From Pollutimonas sp. M17 (GTDB lineage Bacteria > Pseudomonadota > Gammaproteobacteria > Burkholderiales > Burkholderiaceae_B): a DNA stretch of 64,000 nt. Positions 35,606 to 45,689 of this stretch are shown here, in pieces (positions within the stretch are counted from its first letter, which is position 1; each line of letters opens with the position of its first letter). The stretch covers positions 744,001 to 808,000 of the forward strand of contig NZ_CP107548.1 in the NCBI RefSeq assembly GCF_025836975.1, written 5' to 3'. The position numbers and the translations under genes are program-made. The notes beneath the pieces are model-generated. The model had not been told where the DNA came from, ran no database searches, and saw nothing but the letters and a program-made list of their open reading frames with translations.

Positions 35606-36279
35606 CAGCGCACCTGACGTTGCAAGATGTTCAGGAATTCGTCGATAAAGCTATCGAAACGAATGGACAGCCGGTCGATCTCGTTGGTGTAGCGGTTGTA
35701 CGCCACCACCGCCGGGATCGCCGCGAACAGGCCGATGGCCGTGGCGATGAGCGCCTCGGCGATGCCGGGAGCGACGGCCGAAAGCGTTGCCTGCTGCATG
35801 GAGGACAGGCCGATGAAGGCGTGCATGATGCCCCATACCGTGCCCAGCAGCCCGATATAGGGGCTGACCGATCCGGCCGAGGCCAGGAAGTTCAGGTGCG
35901 ATTCCAGGCTGTCCATTTCGCGCTGATAGGTGGCGCGCATGGCGCGGCGCGGGCCGTCCAGCAGCGCGTCCCCGCCGCCGTTGTTGCGGCGCGCCTTGAT
36001 GAACTCGGTCATGCCGGCGTCGAAAATGCGCGCCAGGGCGCCATGTTCGCTGCGGCGGGTGGCCACGGCCTGCTGCAGGACGGACAGATCGCCGCCCGCC
36101 CAGAAATCGTCTTCGAAGCGACGTGTTTGCTCGTTCGCGCGTTTCAGGGTGGCGCGCTTGCTGAAAATATAGGTCCAGGACAGTATCGAAATGCCCAGCA
36201 GAATAAGCATGACGACCTGCACGGGCAGGCTGGCATCGACAAGTAAGGTAAGCAACGACAGGTCGCTGGTGGGTTGCAT
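35605..36279 (-). CDS. tolQ: Tol-Pal system protein TolQ
   Basis: A 224-residue ExbB/TolQ-family protein with three helices; the MotA/TolQ channel region holds GSVSPYIGLLGTVWGIMHAF and ATAIGLFAAIPAVVAYNRY. It starts at the ATG at 36279, two bases after the ybgC stop; the longer frame overlaps ybgC and is rejected. It builds the inner-membrane proton channel with TolR. Confidence 0.96.
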   Translation of the reverse strand: MQPTSDLSLLTLLVDASLPVQVVMLILLGISILSWTYIFSKRATLKRANEQTRRFEDDFWAGGDLSVLQQAVATRRSEHGALARIFDAGMTEFIKARRNNGGGDALLDGPRRAMRATYQREMDSLESHLNFLASAGSVSPYIGLLGTVWGIMHAFIGLSSMQQATLSAVAPGIAEALIATAIGLFAAIPAVVAYNRYTNEIDRLSIRFDSFIDEFLNILQRQVR

Positions 36280-36281
36280 GG

Positions 36282-36731
36282 TTATTTCTTGGCCTTTTCC
36301 AGTAGAGTTCTGAGTTGGTTGGAGAACGCGGCGGGACGGAACGATTGCGCGTCCACGCAGCACACTTGGATCCCGCTTTCGCAAAGCAGTTCCGTGTCGC
36401 GTAGGGCGGATTGCCTGAAGTTGACGGATGCGGGGCCAACACGGGTGATCGTGCTGTGTATTGCAATCAAATCATCGAGCCTTGCGGGCTTGCGATATTG
36501 TATTTCAACGTTCTTCACTACGAATATGCGTTTTTCTTGTTCGGCCATCGTGGATTGGTCGACGCCGAGCCGCCGCAGCCATTCCGTCCTGCCCCGCTCA
36601 AAAAACTTCAGGTAGTTAGCGTAATACATTACGCCGCCCGCGTCCGTGTCTTCGTAATATACGCGAATATCCAGGCGTGAAAATGAAAGGGGTGTTTCGA
36701 TGGACATGTCTTTCGTTAAGTGGTGTGACAT
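36282..36731 (-). CDS. ybgC: Tol-Pal system acyl-CoA thioesterase YbgC
   Basis: A 149-residue hotdog thioesterase. The segment VYYEDTDAGGVMYYANYLKFFERGRTEWLR carries the catalytic Asp and the Gly-Val/Asn-Tyr pattern of the 4-hydroxybenzoyl-CoA thioesterase/YbgC family. It usually heads tol-pal operons and may act on acyl-ACP or short acyl-CoA in phospholipid metabolism. The start is either 36731 or the internal ATG at 36707 (MSIETP). Confidence 0.93.
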   Translation of the reverse strand: MSHHLTKDMSIETPLSFSRLDIRVYYEDTDAGGVMYYANYLKFFERGRTEWLRRLGVDQSTMAEQEKRIFVVKNVEIQYRKPARLDDLIAIHSTITRVGPASVNFRQSALRDTELLCESGIQVCCVDAQSFRPAAFSNQLRTLLEKAKK

Positions 36732-36763
36732 CGCCCGGCAGCCGTCCGGTGCCGTAAAGATAT

Positions 36764-36784
36764 CGGGCCGGTCTTGCCGGCCCG
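36764..36784 (-). terminator. Hairpin after proS
   Basis: CGGGCCGG and CCGGCCCG form an eight-base-pair perfect stem with a five-base loop, nine bases past the proS stop. On the reverse strand only ATATCTTTA follows, so termination is possible but not certain. It would separate proS from the tol-pal operon. Confidence 0.45.
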
Positions 36785-36792
36785 GACACGCG

Positions 36793-38526
<1,734 letters not shown>

Positions 38527-38591
38527 GGTGGGGATCTCGACAGATACGTATAATCAACAGTAATTGTATTGAATTCGCTTTGGGGTGGCCC

Positions 38592-39161
38592 ATGTTAGAC
38601 CGTGAAGGCTACCGTCCTAATGTCGGCATTATCCTCGTAAATCAGAAAAACGAGGTTTTCTGGGGTAAACGCATTCGGGAGCATGCATGGCAGTTTCCGC
38701 AAGGGGGCATCAAGTACGGGGAAAGCCCCGTTCAGGCCATGTACCGCGAGCTGCACGAAGAAGTGGGCTTGCTGCCCGAGCATGTGCGCATATTAGGTCG
38801 GACGCGCGAGTGGCTGCGTTACAACGTGCCGAGCAATTTTGTTCGGCGCGATTCGCGTGGCCACTATAAAGGGCAAAAACAGATCTGGTTTTTGCTCCGG
38901 CTGGTCGGACGCGATTCCGACGTGTGCCTGCGCGCCAGCCACAACCCCGAGTTCGATGCCTGGCGCTGGAGTTCCTATTGGGTTCCGCTCGAGGCCGTCA
39001 TCGAGTTCAAGCGCGAGGTCTACACCTTGGCGCTGAACGAACTGGCCGCCATACTTTTCAAAAGAGGGCAGGAAACCCGCTATCTCAGGCAGCGCGTCCA
39101 GAGCCAGCGCGCCGCCGCGCCCCAGCCGGACAACAAGGGCCATGCGCGTACTATTGGTTGA
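38592..39161 (+). CDS. rppH: RNA pyrophosphohydrolase RppH
   Basis: A 189-residue Nudix hydrolase. [20 protein letters not shown] is the standard start, and the Nudix box runs [23 protein letters not shown] at about residues 37-59. It removes pyrophosphate from mRNA 5' ends and so starts decay by RNase E. An earlier in-frame ATG at 38517 lies inside the proS start region and is rejected. The last 20 bases overlap the start of the response-regulator gene. Confidence 0.95.
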   Translation: MLDREGYRPNVGIILVNQKNEVFWGKRIREHAWQFPQGGIKYGESPVQAMYRELHEEVGLLPEHVRILGRTREWLRYNVPSNFVRRDSRGHYKGQKQIWFLLRLVGRDSDVCLRASHNPEFDAWRWSSYWVPLEAVIEFKREVYTLALNELAAILFKRGQETRYLRQRVQSQRAAAPQPDNKGHARTIG

Positions 39162-39819
39162 GGACGAGCGCGAGATGGCCGCCTGGCTTGAACGCGCGCT
39201 CGCCCAGAGCGGTTTCGTGCCCGAGCATGCCCCCGACGCACAGACGGCCGAACATCTGCTGTCCACATCCGACTACGACGCGGTCATCATGGATCTGCGC
39301 CTGCCCGACAAGCACGGGCTGGTTCTCCTGCGCGAAATGCGCAATCGGGGCGACGTGACGCCGGTGCTCATCCTGACCGCCCAGGGCGCCTTGCAGGACA
39401 GGGTGCGCGGCCTGAACCTGGGGGCCGACGATTTCGTGACCAAGCCTTTTGCGCTGGAAGAGCTCGAAGCCAGGCTGACGGCGCTCGTGCGCCGCAGCCG
39501 CGGCCGGCAGGCGCCCCGCATGCAGTGCGGCTCGCTGATCTACGACAGCGAAAGCCGCGCCTTCTCCCTGGACGGCGCCATATTGCACCTGACGCCGCGC
39601 GAACATGCGGCGCTGGCCGTGCTGGTCACACGCAGCGGCCTGCCGGTGGAAAAGAACCAGCTCTACAGCAGGGTGTTCGATCACGACAGCGAGGCAAGCC
39701 TGGATGCCATCGAGGTCGTGCTGCACCGCCTGCGCAAGAAGCTGGCCGGCAGCGACGTGCGCATCGTCACGGTGCGGGGCCTGGGCTATATGCTCGAAAG
39801 CATCAACGAAGATGGCTGA
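39142..39819 (+). CDS. OmpR/TctD-family response regulator
   Basis: A 225-residue two-domain regulator. The receiver domain has the acidic pair at EDE (residues 7-9), the phospho-acceptor Asp51 in VIMDLRLPD, Thr in LILTAQ and Lys in FVTKPF. The C-terminal winged helix (about 128-222) has [12 protein letters not shown] and [10 protein letters not shown]. It resembles TctD and QseB. The start overlaps rppH by 20 bases and the kinase gene follows three bases after its stop. Confidence 0.93.
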   Translation: MRVLLVEDEREMAAWLERALAQSGFVPEHAPDAQTAEHLLSTSDYDAVIMDLRLPDKHGLVLLREMRNRGDVTPVLILTAQGALQDRVRGLNLGADDFVTKPFALEELEARLTALVRRSRGRQAPRMQCGSLIYDSESRAFSLDGAILHLTPREHAALAVLVTRSGLPVEKNQLYSRVFDHDSEASLDAIEVVLHRLRKKLAGSDVRIVTVRGLGYMLESINEDG

Positions 39820-39822
39820 CGC

Positions 39823-41319
39823 ATGGTCTGGGTGACACAGAAACCGCGGGGCAGCATCCGCTTCTGGCTGCTTGCGCTGCTTATTCCGGGCATCATCACA
39901 CTGCTGCTCATCGATAGCTGGAACGACTACGACGCCCTGAAGGCCGTCACTGAAGAGGTCTACGACAGCGCCTTGCTGGAACCGGCCAAGGTGCTGGAGA
40001 CCAGCGTGGAGTTCAATCCCGACGGCACGCTGCGCATCGATCCCCCGTTCTATGCGCAGGTCATGCTGGAGTCGCGCGCCGGAAATCGGAAATACTTCAG
40101 GGTGGAAGAGGTCGCGCCCTTGGCGCTCAGCCTGGCCGGGGCGCCCGCCAGGCAGCTCAAGGGCAATACCCTGCTGGGCATGCATGGCCTGCCACGGCCC
40201 GAGGCGCTGGCCGACAATGAAGGCATGCCCGTGTTCTACAACGCCATGTACCGCAACGATGAGGTGCGTATGGTGGCGTTATGGCGCGACCTGCATTACG
40301 AGGGGGTGCATCGGCAGGTAATCGTGCTGGTGGGTGAAAGCATAGACATGCGCCTGCGCACCCAGCAGGAGGCCTGGCGGCTGGGCCTGTTCCGCGACGG
40401 GCGCATGCTGATCCTGGCCGTTCTGCTGGTGTGGTTCAGCGTCGAATGGGCCTTGCGGCCGCTCAGCGAATTGCGGCGCGAAATCAAGGCGCGGGCGGTG
40501 GACAACCTGATGCCGCTCGACGCCGACCAGGTTCCGCACGAAGTGGTGCCCCTGGTCAAGGCGGTCAATCATCACATCGACCTGTACCGGCGGGTGCTGG
40601 ACAAGCAGGCGCAGTTCCTGGCCGATGCATCGCATCAGTTGCGCACGCCGCTGGCCATCATGCGGACTCAGGCGCAGTATGCCAAGCGCGAGCCGGACAT
40701 CGACCGCATGCGGGAAACGCTGGGGGCCATCATCGCCCAGCTGGGCCGGACCTCCCGGCTGACCGAGCAGCTGCTGTCGCTGGCGCATGCCAGCCGCAAC
40801 GATATGGCGCCGCAGGCCCGGGTGGATCTGAATGCCCTGGCGCGCGAAGTCGTGCTGCAGTACTTGCCCCTGGCGCGCGAAAGGCATCAGGACCTGGGAT
40901 GGGTCGATGACGGCGGCGATGCCGACGGACAGGACGGCGCGCAGGCCTGGGTCCTGGGCAGCGATGCGGAACTCCACGAGTCCATCGCCAACCTGGTCCA
41001 CAATGCGATCAATCATGCGGGGGAAGGCTGCACCATCACGGTGTCGGCGGGGGTTGCGCAAGATCAGGCCTGGGTCAGCGTCTGCGACAACGGGGTGGGG
41101 CTGGACCCGTCATTGCGCGAAAGCGTATTCATGCGCTTCGATCGCGGCGGGTCGGCCCGCAAGGGCATGCGCGGGGGCGGGTCGGGCCTGGGGCTGGCCA
41201 TTGCCCTGGCCTATGCCGAACGCAATCGCGGCACCATCGTGCTTCAGGATGGCGACCCCTGTCCCGGCGGGGGGGTGGGCTTGTGCGCCACCCTGAAGCT
41301 GCCCAGGTATACGGGCTGA
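39823..41319 (+). CDS. Sensor histidine kinase, TctE-like
   Basis: A 498-residue sensor kinase. A first helix (about 13-33) and a second (about 193-213) flank a periplasmic TctE-type sensory domain (about 34-190). The H-box is ADASHQLRTPLAIM with His271, followed by the N-box NLVHNAINHA, and the G-boxes SVCDNGVGLDPS and GGGSGLGLAIA. It probably senses a carboxylate and phosphorylates the adjacent regulator. TctDE pairs commonly control tctCBA, and a TctBA pair lies 1.3 kb away on the other strand. Confidence 0.92.
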   Translation: MVWVTQKPRGSIRFWLLALLIPGIITLLLIDSWNDYDALKAVTEEVYDSALLEPAKVLETSVEFNPDGTLRIDPPFYAQVMLESRAGNRKYFRVEEVAPLALSLAGAPARQLKGNTLLGMHGLPRPEALADNEGMPVFYNAMYRNDEVRMVALWRDLHYEGVHRQVIVLVGESIDMRLRTQQEAWRLGLFRDGRMLILAVLLVWFSVEWALRPLSELRREIKARAVDNLMPLDADQVPHEVVPLVKAVNHHIDLYRRVLDKQAQFLADASHQLRTPLAIMRTQAQYAKREPDIDRMRETLGAIIAQLGRTSRLTEQLLSLAHASRNDMAPQARVDLNALAREVVLQYLPLARERHQDLGWVDDGGDADGQDGAQAWVLGSDAELHESIANLVHNAINHAGEGCTITVSAGVAQDQAWVSVCDNGVGLDPSLRESVFMRFDRGGSARKGMRGGGSGLGLAIALAYAERNRGTIVLQDGDPCPGGGVGLCATLKLPRYTG

Positions 41320-41332
41320 GCCGCGATCCCCG

Positions 41333-42238
41333 CTAGTCGCGCAGGCGCTTGATCAGGCTGGAGGTGTCCCAGCGATTGCCGCCCATTTTCTGGACATCGG
41401 CATAGAACTGATCGACCAGGGCCGTTACCGGCACGCGGGCGCCATTGCGGCGCGCCTCGGACAGGACCAGGCCCAGGTCCTTGCGCATCCAGTCGACGGC
41501 GAAGCCGAAATCGAACTTGTCGTCGACCATGGTGGCGCCGCGGTTTTCCATCTGCCAGCTTTGGGCCGCGCCCTTGCTGATCACATCCAGCACCTGCTTC
41601 ATGTCCAGCTTGGCGGCCTGGCCGAAGGCAATGGCCTCGGACAGCCCCTGCACCAGGCCCGCGATGCAGATCTGGTTGACCATCTTGGCCAGTTGACCCG
41701 CTCCGGGCTCGCCCAGCAAAGTGACGGCTTGCGCGAAGTTGTAGGCCAGAGGCTGAATAGCGTCGAAATGCGCCTGCTCTCCACCGCACATGACGGTCAG
41801 CTTGCCGTTGACGGCGCCGGCCTGGCCGCCCGACACCGGTGCGTCGACGAAACCGACCCCTTTCTGTTTGGCCAGGCCGTAGAGCTCGCGTGCCACTTCA
41901 GCGGACGCCGTCGTGTGATCCACCAGCAGCGTGCCGGCCTCCATGCCCGCCAGCGCGCCGTTTTCCCCCAGCATCACGCTGCGCAGGTCCTCGTCGTTGC
42001 CGACGCAGCTGAAGACGATGCGCGCATTCTGGGCGGCTTCTTTGGGCGTGCGCGCCGCGGTGCCGCCGAATTCCTTGACCCAGGCCTCGGCCTTGGCGAA
42101 GGTCCGGTTGTAGACCGTGACTTTGTGTCCCGCCTTGGCCAGGTGGCCCGCCATGGGGTAGCCCATGACGCCCAGGCCCAGGAAGGCGACTTCGGTTGCG
42201 GACTGGGACTCGTAGGGCCTGGTATTGATGGATGACAT
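41333..42238 (-). CDS. Beta-hydroxyacid dehydrogenase (HIBADH/GarR family)
   Basis: A 301-residue NAD(P)-dependent dehydrogenase. The Rossmann motif FLGLGVMGYPMAGHL lies near residue 20, the segment FVDAPVSGGQAGA and the catalytic-lysine region GAGQLAKMVNQICIAGLVQG are typical. Family members reduce or oxidise 3-hydroxyisobutyrate, tartronate semialdehyde or similar acids. The start at 42238 (MSSINTRPYES) is chosen over an upstream ATG at 42283 that lacks family similarity. It lies downstream of the tctBA genes past a repeat region and is convergent with the kinase gene. Confidence 0.88.
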   Translation of the reverse strand: MSSINTRPYESQSATEVAFLGLGVMGYPMAGHLAKAGHKVTVYNRTFAKAEAWVKEFGGTAARTPKEAAQNARIVFSCVGNDEDLRSVMLGENGALAGMEAGTLLVDHTTASAEVARELYGLAKQKGVGFVDAPVSGGQAGAVNGKLTVMCGGEQAHFDAIQPLAYNFAQAVTLLGEPGAGQLAKMVNQICIAGLVQGLSEAIAFGQAAKLDMKQVLDVISKGAAQSWQMENRGATMVDDKFDFGFAVDWMRKDLGLVLSEARRNGARVPVTALVDQFYADVQKMGGNRWDTSSLIKRLRD

Positions 42239-42308
42239 CTCTTTATTCTCCGTTGGTTGGTGTTTGCGTGGTGCTCCGCCCATAAGATTACATCATTACG
42301 GAGCTTGC

Positions 42309-42386
42309 AAAAAAAGCCCCCACGCTGCGCCTTCGGCTTGCTGCCCCCCGAGGGGGCGCTTTTTGCCTTGGGGCGGCCCGGCGGAA
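42309..42386. repeat. Dispersed intergenic repeat, copy 1 (intact)
   Basis: A run of A residues and GCCCCCACGCTGCGCC is followed by a loop, CCCCCCGAGGGGGCGC and TTTTTGCCTTGGGGCGGC. Internal self-complementary parts (GCCCCC/GGGGGC) can fold. The same elements occur again directly after it (copy 2). Repeats of this kind, beginning with an A-run and GCCCCCACGC, are frequent between genes in Burkholderiales. That familiarity is from general knowledge, not a search. Confidence 0.75.
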
Positions 42387-42545
42387 AAAAAGCCCCCACG
42401 CTGCGCCGTCGGCTCGCTGTCCACCTCGCGGCTTGCATGCCCCTCGGATTCGCCAGGCACAGGATAGTCCATTGGGACTCTCCTGTGTCCGGGCTCATCC
42501 CCCGAGGGGGGCGCTTTTGCCTTGGGGCGGCCCGGCGAAAAAAAA
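42384..42545. repeat. Dispersed intergenic repeat, copy 2, split by a hairpin-bearing insert
   Basis: The left half (A-run, GCCCCCACGCTGCGCC, GTCGGCTCGCTGTCC) covers 42384-42422 and the right half (CCCCCGAGGGGGGCGC, TTTTGCCTTGGGGCGGC, CCGGCGAAA) covers 42498-42545. About 75 bases between them are absent in copy 1 and contain a strong hairpin at 42458-42487. Confidence 0.65.
42458..42487. other. Hairpin inside the interrupted repeat
   Basis: CACAGGA-T-AGTCC and GGACT-C-TCCTGTG pair with a four-base ATTG loop: 12 base pairs with one internal T/C mismatch. It occupies the middle of the 75-base insert, so it may be the core of a small nested element. Mobility is not shown. Confidence 0.55.
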
Positions 42546-42565
42546 CCCACCGCGTAGCGGTGGGT
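42538..42565 (-). terminator. Intrinsic terminator after tctA
   Basis: On the reverse strand ACCCACCGC and GCGGTGGGT form a nine-base-pair stem with a TAC loop, followed by eight T residues. It lies 36 bases past the tctA stop and overlaps the edge of repeat copy 2. Confidence 0.85.
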
Positions 42566-42600
42566 TCTGTTTGCCTTTGAGGCGTCGTGGCAGCGAAGGA

Positions 42601-44106
42601 TCAGCCTTCTTCGACGAATGCTTCTTCGCGCTTCTTCTTGATGGAGGGCAGCGCCACGATCACGACCAGAAGGGCCGCCGCGATCAGCAGGGACATGGAC
42701 AGCGGCCGCGTCACGAAGGTGGTGTAGTCGCCGCGGGCCAGCAGCAGCGCGCGCCGGAAGTTCTCTTCCATCATGGGGCCCAGCACCAGGCCCAGCAGCA
42801 GCGGGGCGCCTTCGCACTTGAGCTTGGCCCAGATGTAGCCCACCAGGCCGAAGGCCGCCGTCATCCAGATGTCGAACACGTTGTAGTTCAGCGAGTACAC
42901 ACCGATGGTGCAGAACACCAGGATGGCCGGGAACAGGATGCGGTAGGGCACCTTCAGCAGCTTGATCCACAAGCCGACCAGCGGCAGGTTCAGCACGACC
43001 AGCATCAGGTTGCCGATCCACATGGAGACGATCAGGCCCCAGAACAGGTCCGGGTGGCTGGTCATGACCTGCGGTCCGGGCTGGATGTTGTGGATGGTCA
43101 TCGCGCCGATCATCAGGGCCGTCACGGCGTTACCCGGGATGCCCAGGGTCAGCAGCGGGATGAAGGAGGTCTGCGCGGCGGCGTTGTTGGCCGATTCCGG
43201 GCCGGCCAGGCCGGCGGGGTGGCCCTTGCCGAAGCGCTCGGGGTTCTTGGACAGCTTCTTTTCCAGCGTATAGGACGCGAAGGAAGAAAGCGTTGCGCCG
43301 CCGCCGGGCAGGATGCCCAGCGATGAGCCCAGGGCGGTGCCGCGCACGCTGGCCGGCCAGGCTTCCTTGAACTCCTGCTTGTTGGGATACAGCGAACCCA
43401 CCTTGCCGGTGATGTCCACGCGCTGGTCCTTCAGTTCCAGGTTGGTCATGATTTCGGCGAAGCCGAACACGCCCATGGCGACCACGGCAAAGTCGATGCC
43501 GTCCTGCAATTCGGGAATGCCGAAGTCGTAGCGGGCCACGCCCGAGTTCACGTCGGTGCCCACCATGCCCAGCAGCAGGCCCAGCAGGATCATGCAGATG
43601 GCCTTGGGCAGGGAGCCCGAAGCCAGCACGACGGCGCCGATCAGGCCCAATACCATCAGAGAGAAGTACTCGGCGGGACCGAACTTGAAGGCCACTTCGG
43701 CCAGGGGCGGCGCAAAGCCGGCCAGCAGAATCGTGGCGAAGCAGCCGGCAAAGAACGAGCCCATGGCGGCGATGGCCAGGGCCGCGCCGGCCCGGCCGTT
43801 GCGGGCCATCTGGTGTCCGTCCAGGACGGTCACCACAGCGGAGGTCTCGCCGGGCAGGGCCACCAGGATGGCGGTGGTCGAGCCGCCGTACTGGGCGCCG
43901 TAGTAGATGCCGGCCAGCATGATCAGGCCGGCCACGGGCGGCAGCACGTAGGTGATGGGCAGCAGCATGGCGATGGTGGGCACCGGCCCGATGCCCGGCA
44001 GCACGCCGATCAGGGTGCCAAGCAGACAGCCCAGCAGGCAGTACGCGACGTTCTCGACCGACAAGGCAACCGAGAAGCCCAATGCAAGGTGTTCAAACAA
44101 TTCCAT
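42601..44106 (-). CDS. tctA: Tripartite tricarboxylate transporter large permease TctA
   Basis: A 501-residue membrane protein with about 11-12 helices. The motif CLLGTLIGVLPGIGPVPTIAMLLPI at about residues 28-52 is the first TctA signature and GILPGGGATLSSFASYTLEKKLS in the second half is its repeat. It carries citrate-like carboxylates with TctB and a Bug-type TctC. It begins 13 bases after the tctB stop. No TctC gene is present in this cluster. Confidence 0.93.
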   Translation of the reverse strand: MELFEHLALGFSVALSVENVAYCLLGCLLGTLIGVLPGIGPVPTIAMLLPITYVLPPVAGLIMLAGIYYGAQYGGSTTAILVALPGETSAVVTVLDGHQMARNGRAGAALAIAAMGSFFAGCFATILLAGFAPPLAEVAFKFGPAEYFSLMVLGLIGAVVLASGSLPKAICMILLGLLLGMVGTDVNSGVARYDFGIPELQDGIDFAVVAMGVFGFAEIMTNLELKDQRVDITGKVGSLYPNKQEFKEAWPASVRGTALGSSLGILPGGGATLSSFASYTLEKKLSKNPERFGKGHPAGLAGPESANNAAAQTSFIPLLTLGIPGNAVTALMIGAMTIHNIQPGPQVMTSHPDLFWGLIVSMWIGNLMLVVLNLPLVGLWIKLLKVPYRILFPAILVFCTIGVYSLNYNVFDIWMTAAFGLVGYIWAKLKCEGAPLLLGLVLGPMMEENFRRALLLARGDYTTFVTRPLSMSLLIAAALLVVIVALPSIKKKREEAFVEEG

Positions 44107-44119
44107 TTCCGGGTTTCCT

Positions 44120-44581
44120 TTAATTGCCTAGAAAGCTGGGCCACAGGGGGAAGATCAGTCCCAAGCCCTTAACGAATGCGAGCCAGGTGAAGAGAACCAG
44201 CGCTATGCCTGTAGCGGCGGCCACTCTCCAATCGAATATATGGCTGGCCATGCTGCTGATGAAGACCAGCAGGAAGACCGAGATGTACACGCCAAGGAAA
44301 TCGAAAACGATGCCGCAGCCGACCACCGATCCGATGATGATGAGGGCGATCTTCCAGTCGAATTTTTCCATTTCGACTTCTTCGGCTTTTGACGACATGG
44401 CGCCAAGGGCGACAGTGGCTCCCAGGAGCGCAAGCAATACGCCCAGCCAGAATGGAAAGTAGCCTGGGCCCATGCGCGCGGCGGTGCCCATTGAGTAGTT
44501 GGTTGCGCCCAACGCAAATCCGACGCCCAGAGCGACGAACATAATACCGGACCAGAAGTCCTGTTTATTTCTGAGCTGCAT
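44120..44581 (-). CDS. tctB: Tripartite tricarboxylate transporter small permease TctB
   Basis: A 153-residue membrane protein with four helices. The opening DFWSGIMFVALGVGFALGATNYSMGTAARMGPGYFP is the TctB pattern. It pairs with TctA. It is the first gene of the unit; 335 bases upstream contain no TctC, so the binding protein must come from elsewhere, for instance one of the many Bug proteins in this type of genome. Confidence 0.9.
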   Translation of the reverse strand: MQLRNKQDFWSGIMFVALGVGFALGATNYSMGTAARMGPGYFPFWLGVLLALLGATVALGAMSSKAEEVEMEKFDWKIALIIIGSVVGCGIVFDFLGVYISVFLLVFISSMASHIFDWRVAAATGIALVLFTWLAFVKGLGLIFPLWPSFLGN

Positions 44582-44916
44582 GTTGACGAAATCTCCCTGA
44601 CAGCATGATGGAACCGGTAATTGAAAGAGGCCATGAATGGCGTGGCGTAAGCCTGTCCAGCCATGGCATTTGCTTTATTACCAAAAGGTGAGGAATGGTA
44701 ATGGACGAGGGATAAGCTGAAAACCCCGATTTCCCCTCAGTCGTCTAGGGTTTACCCGCGAACTATCCGTTTATTACATATTGCGGAGACATGACAGCGC
44801 GACGACGGGCCGGATTGAAAGAATACTGAAAGGAAATGGAAAGAGCGGTGAAAGGTTATCATCGCTTTTTACTTTCCCCTATCCACGTCATGGCTTGATG
44901 GTTTACGATAACGCCC
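44582..44916. promoter_or_regulatory. Divergent intergenic region between tctB and the zapA unit
   Basis: There is no convincing gene in these 335 bases. They are A+T-richer than the genes on both sides and must hold the tctBA promoter and the promoter of the coiled-coil/zapA unit. I see no strong sigma-70 pair and no clear operator. A site for the TctD-like regulator could be sought here. Confidence 0.4.
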
Positions 44917-45321
44917 ATGTTGCAAGATCTCGACTCTCTCGCTGCCCGCATCGGGCAAATGGTGCAGTTCACTCGCCAGTTGCAAAGCGAGCGTACCGCG
45001 TTGCTGGCTCGCCTCAAGAACCTGGAGCAGGAACGCGACGCATTGCGCGACCAGGTGCAGCGCCGCGAAGCCGAATATTCATCCGCGGCCGAACGCGCAG
45101 CCGCCCACGAGGCGCAGATACATTCCTATCAGGCTGAAGCGCAGGCCGCCCAGGCCACCTTGCAAGTCGATGTGGCCCGCTACCGCGCCGAGTCGGAATC
45201 GTTCAAACAGCGCCTGGCCGCCAGCCAGGCCGACACGCTTCATCTGCGCCAGGTTGCCGACAAGGCCAAGGAGCAGATCGATTCAATATTAATGCGCCTG
45301 CCCGGCGCACCTCGGGAGTAG
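44917..45321 (+). CDS. Coiled-coil protein upstream of zapA (ZapB-like)
   Basis: A 134-residue protein, almost wholly heptad-like: repeated Leu, Ala, Gln, Glu and Arg with no hydrophobic segment, for instance ERTALLARLKNLEQERDALRDQ. Such a coiled-coil protein is usual directly before zapA in Burkholderiales, and ZapB is also a coiled-coil division protein. Function in the Z-ring is inferred from position. The zapA start follows after six bases. Confidence 0.75.
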   Translation: MLQDLDSLAARIGQMVQFTRQLQSERTALLARLKNLEQERDALRDQVQRREAEYSSAAERAAAHEAQIHSYQAEAQAAQATLQVDVARYRAESESFKQRLAASQADTLHLRQVADKAKEQIDSILMRLPGAPRE

Positions 45322-45327
45322 AACGAC

Positions 45328-45642
45328 ATGGAACGCGTCGACGTGTCCATCTTGGGACGCGATTATTCCCTGGCCTGCCTGCCCGCTGAAAGAGAATCCT
45401 TGCTTGCCGCCGTCCGCCACGTGGATCAGCGCATGCTTGGCGTCAAGGGGTCGGGAAAAGTTTCCAGCAATGAACGCATCGCCGTCATGGCCGCAATACA
45501 GATCGCCGCCGAGCTTCTTTCCCTGCGCGCGCCGGATGGTCCACTCAGCAATGTTGCGCTTGGCGATTTCAAGCGTAAAATTGATGACATGAACGATTTG
45601 CTTGATCAGGTCGTCGGGCCTGCCGCTCAAAACCAAAGGTAG
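45328..45642 (+). CDS. zapA: Cell division protein ZapA
   Basis: A 104-residue protein. It begins MERVDVSILGRDYSLACLP and includes LLAAVRHVDQRMLGVKGSGKVSSNERIAVMAALQIAAELL-like sequence at about residues 25-65, the ZapA pattern, followed by a coiled-coil tail. It cross-links FtsZ filaments in the division ring. The 6S RNA follows, as in many proteobacteria. Confidence 0.93.
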   Translation: MERVDVSILGRDYSLACLPAERESLLAAVRHVDQRMLGVKGSGKVSSNERIAVMAAIQIAAELLSLRAPDGPLSNVALGDFKRKIDDMNDLLDQVVGPAAQNQR

Positions 45643-45689
45643 GTGCATCAAACAGGTTTTCTGAATGCGCAATGCGCGCGTTCATCAGT

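Noticed and set aside
42309-42545. Insertion sequence at the repeats between tctA and the dehydrogenase gene.
   Set aside because: No transposase frame is present and the units are only tens of bases long.
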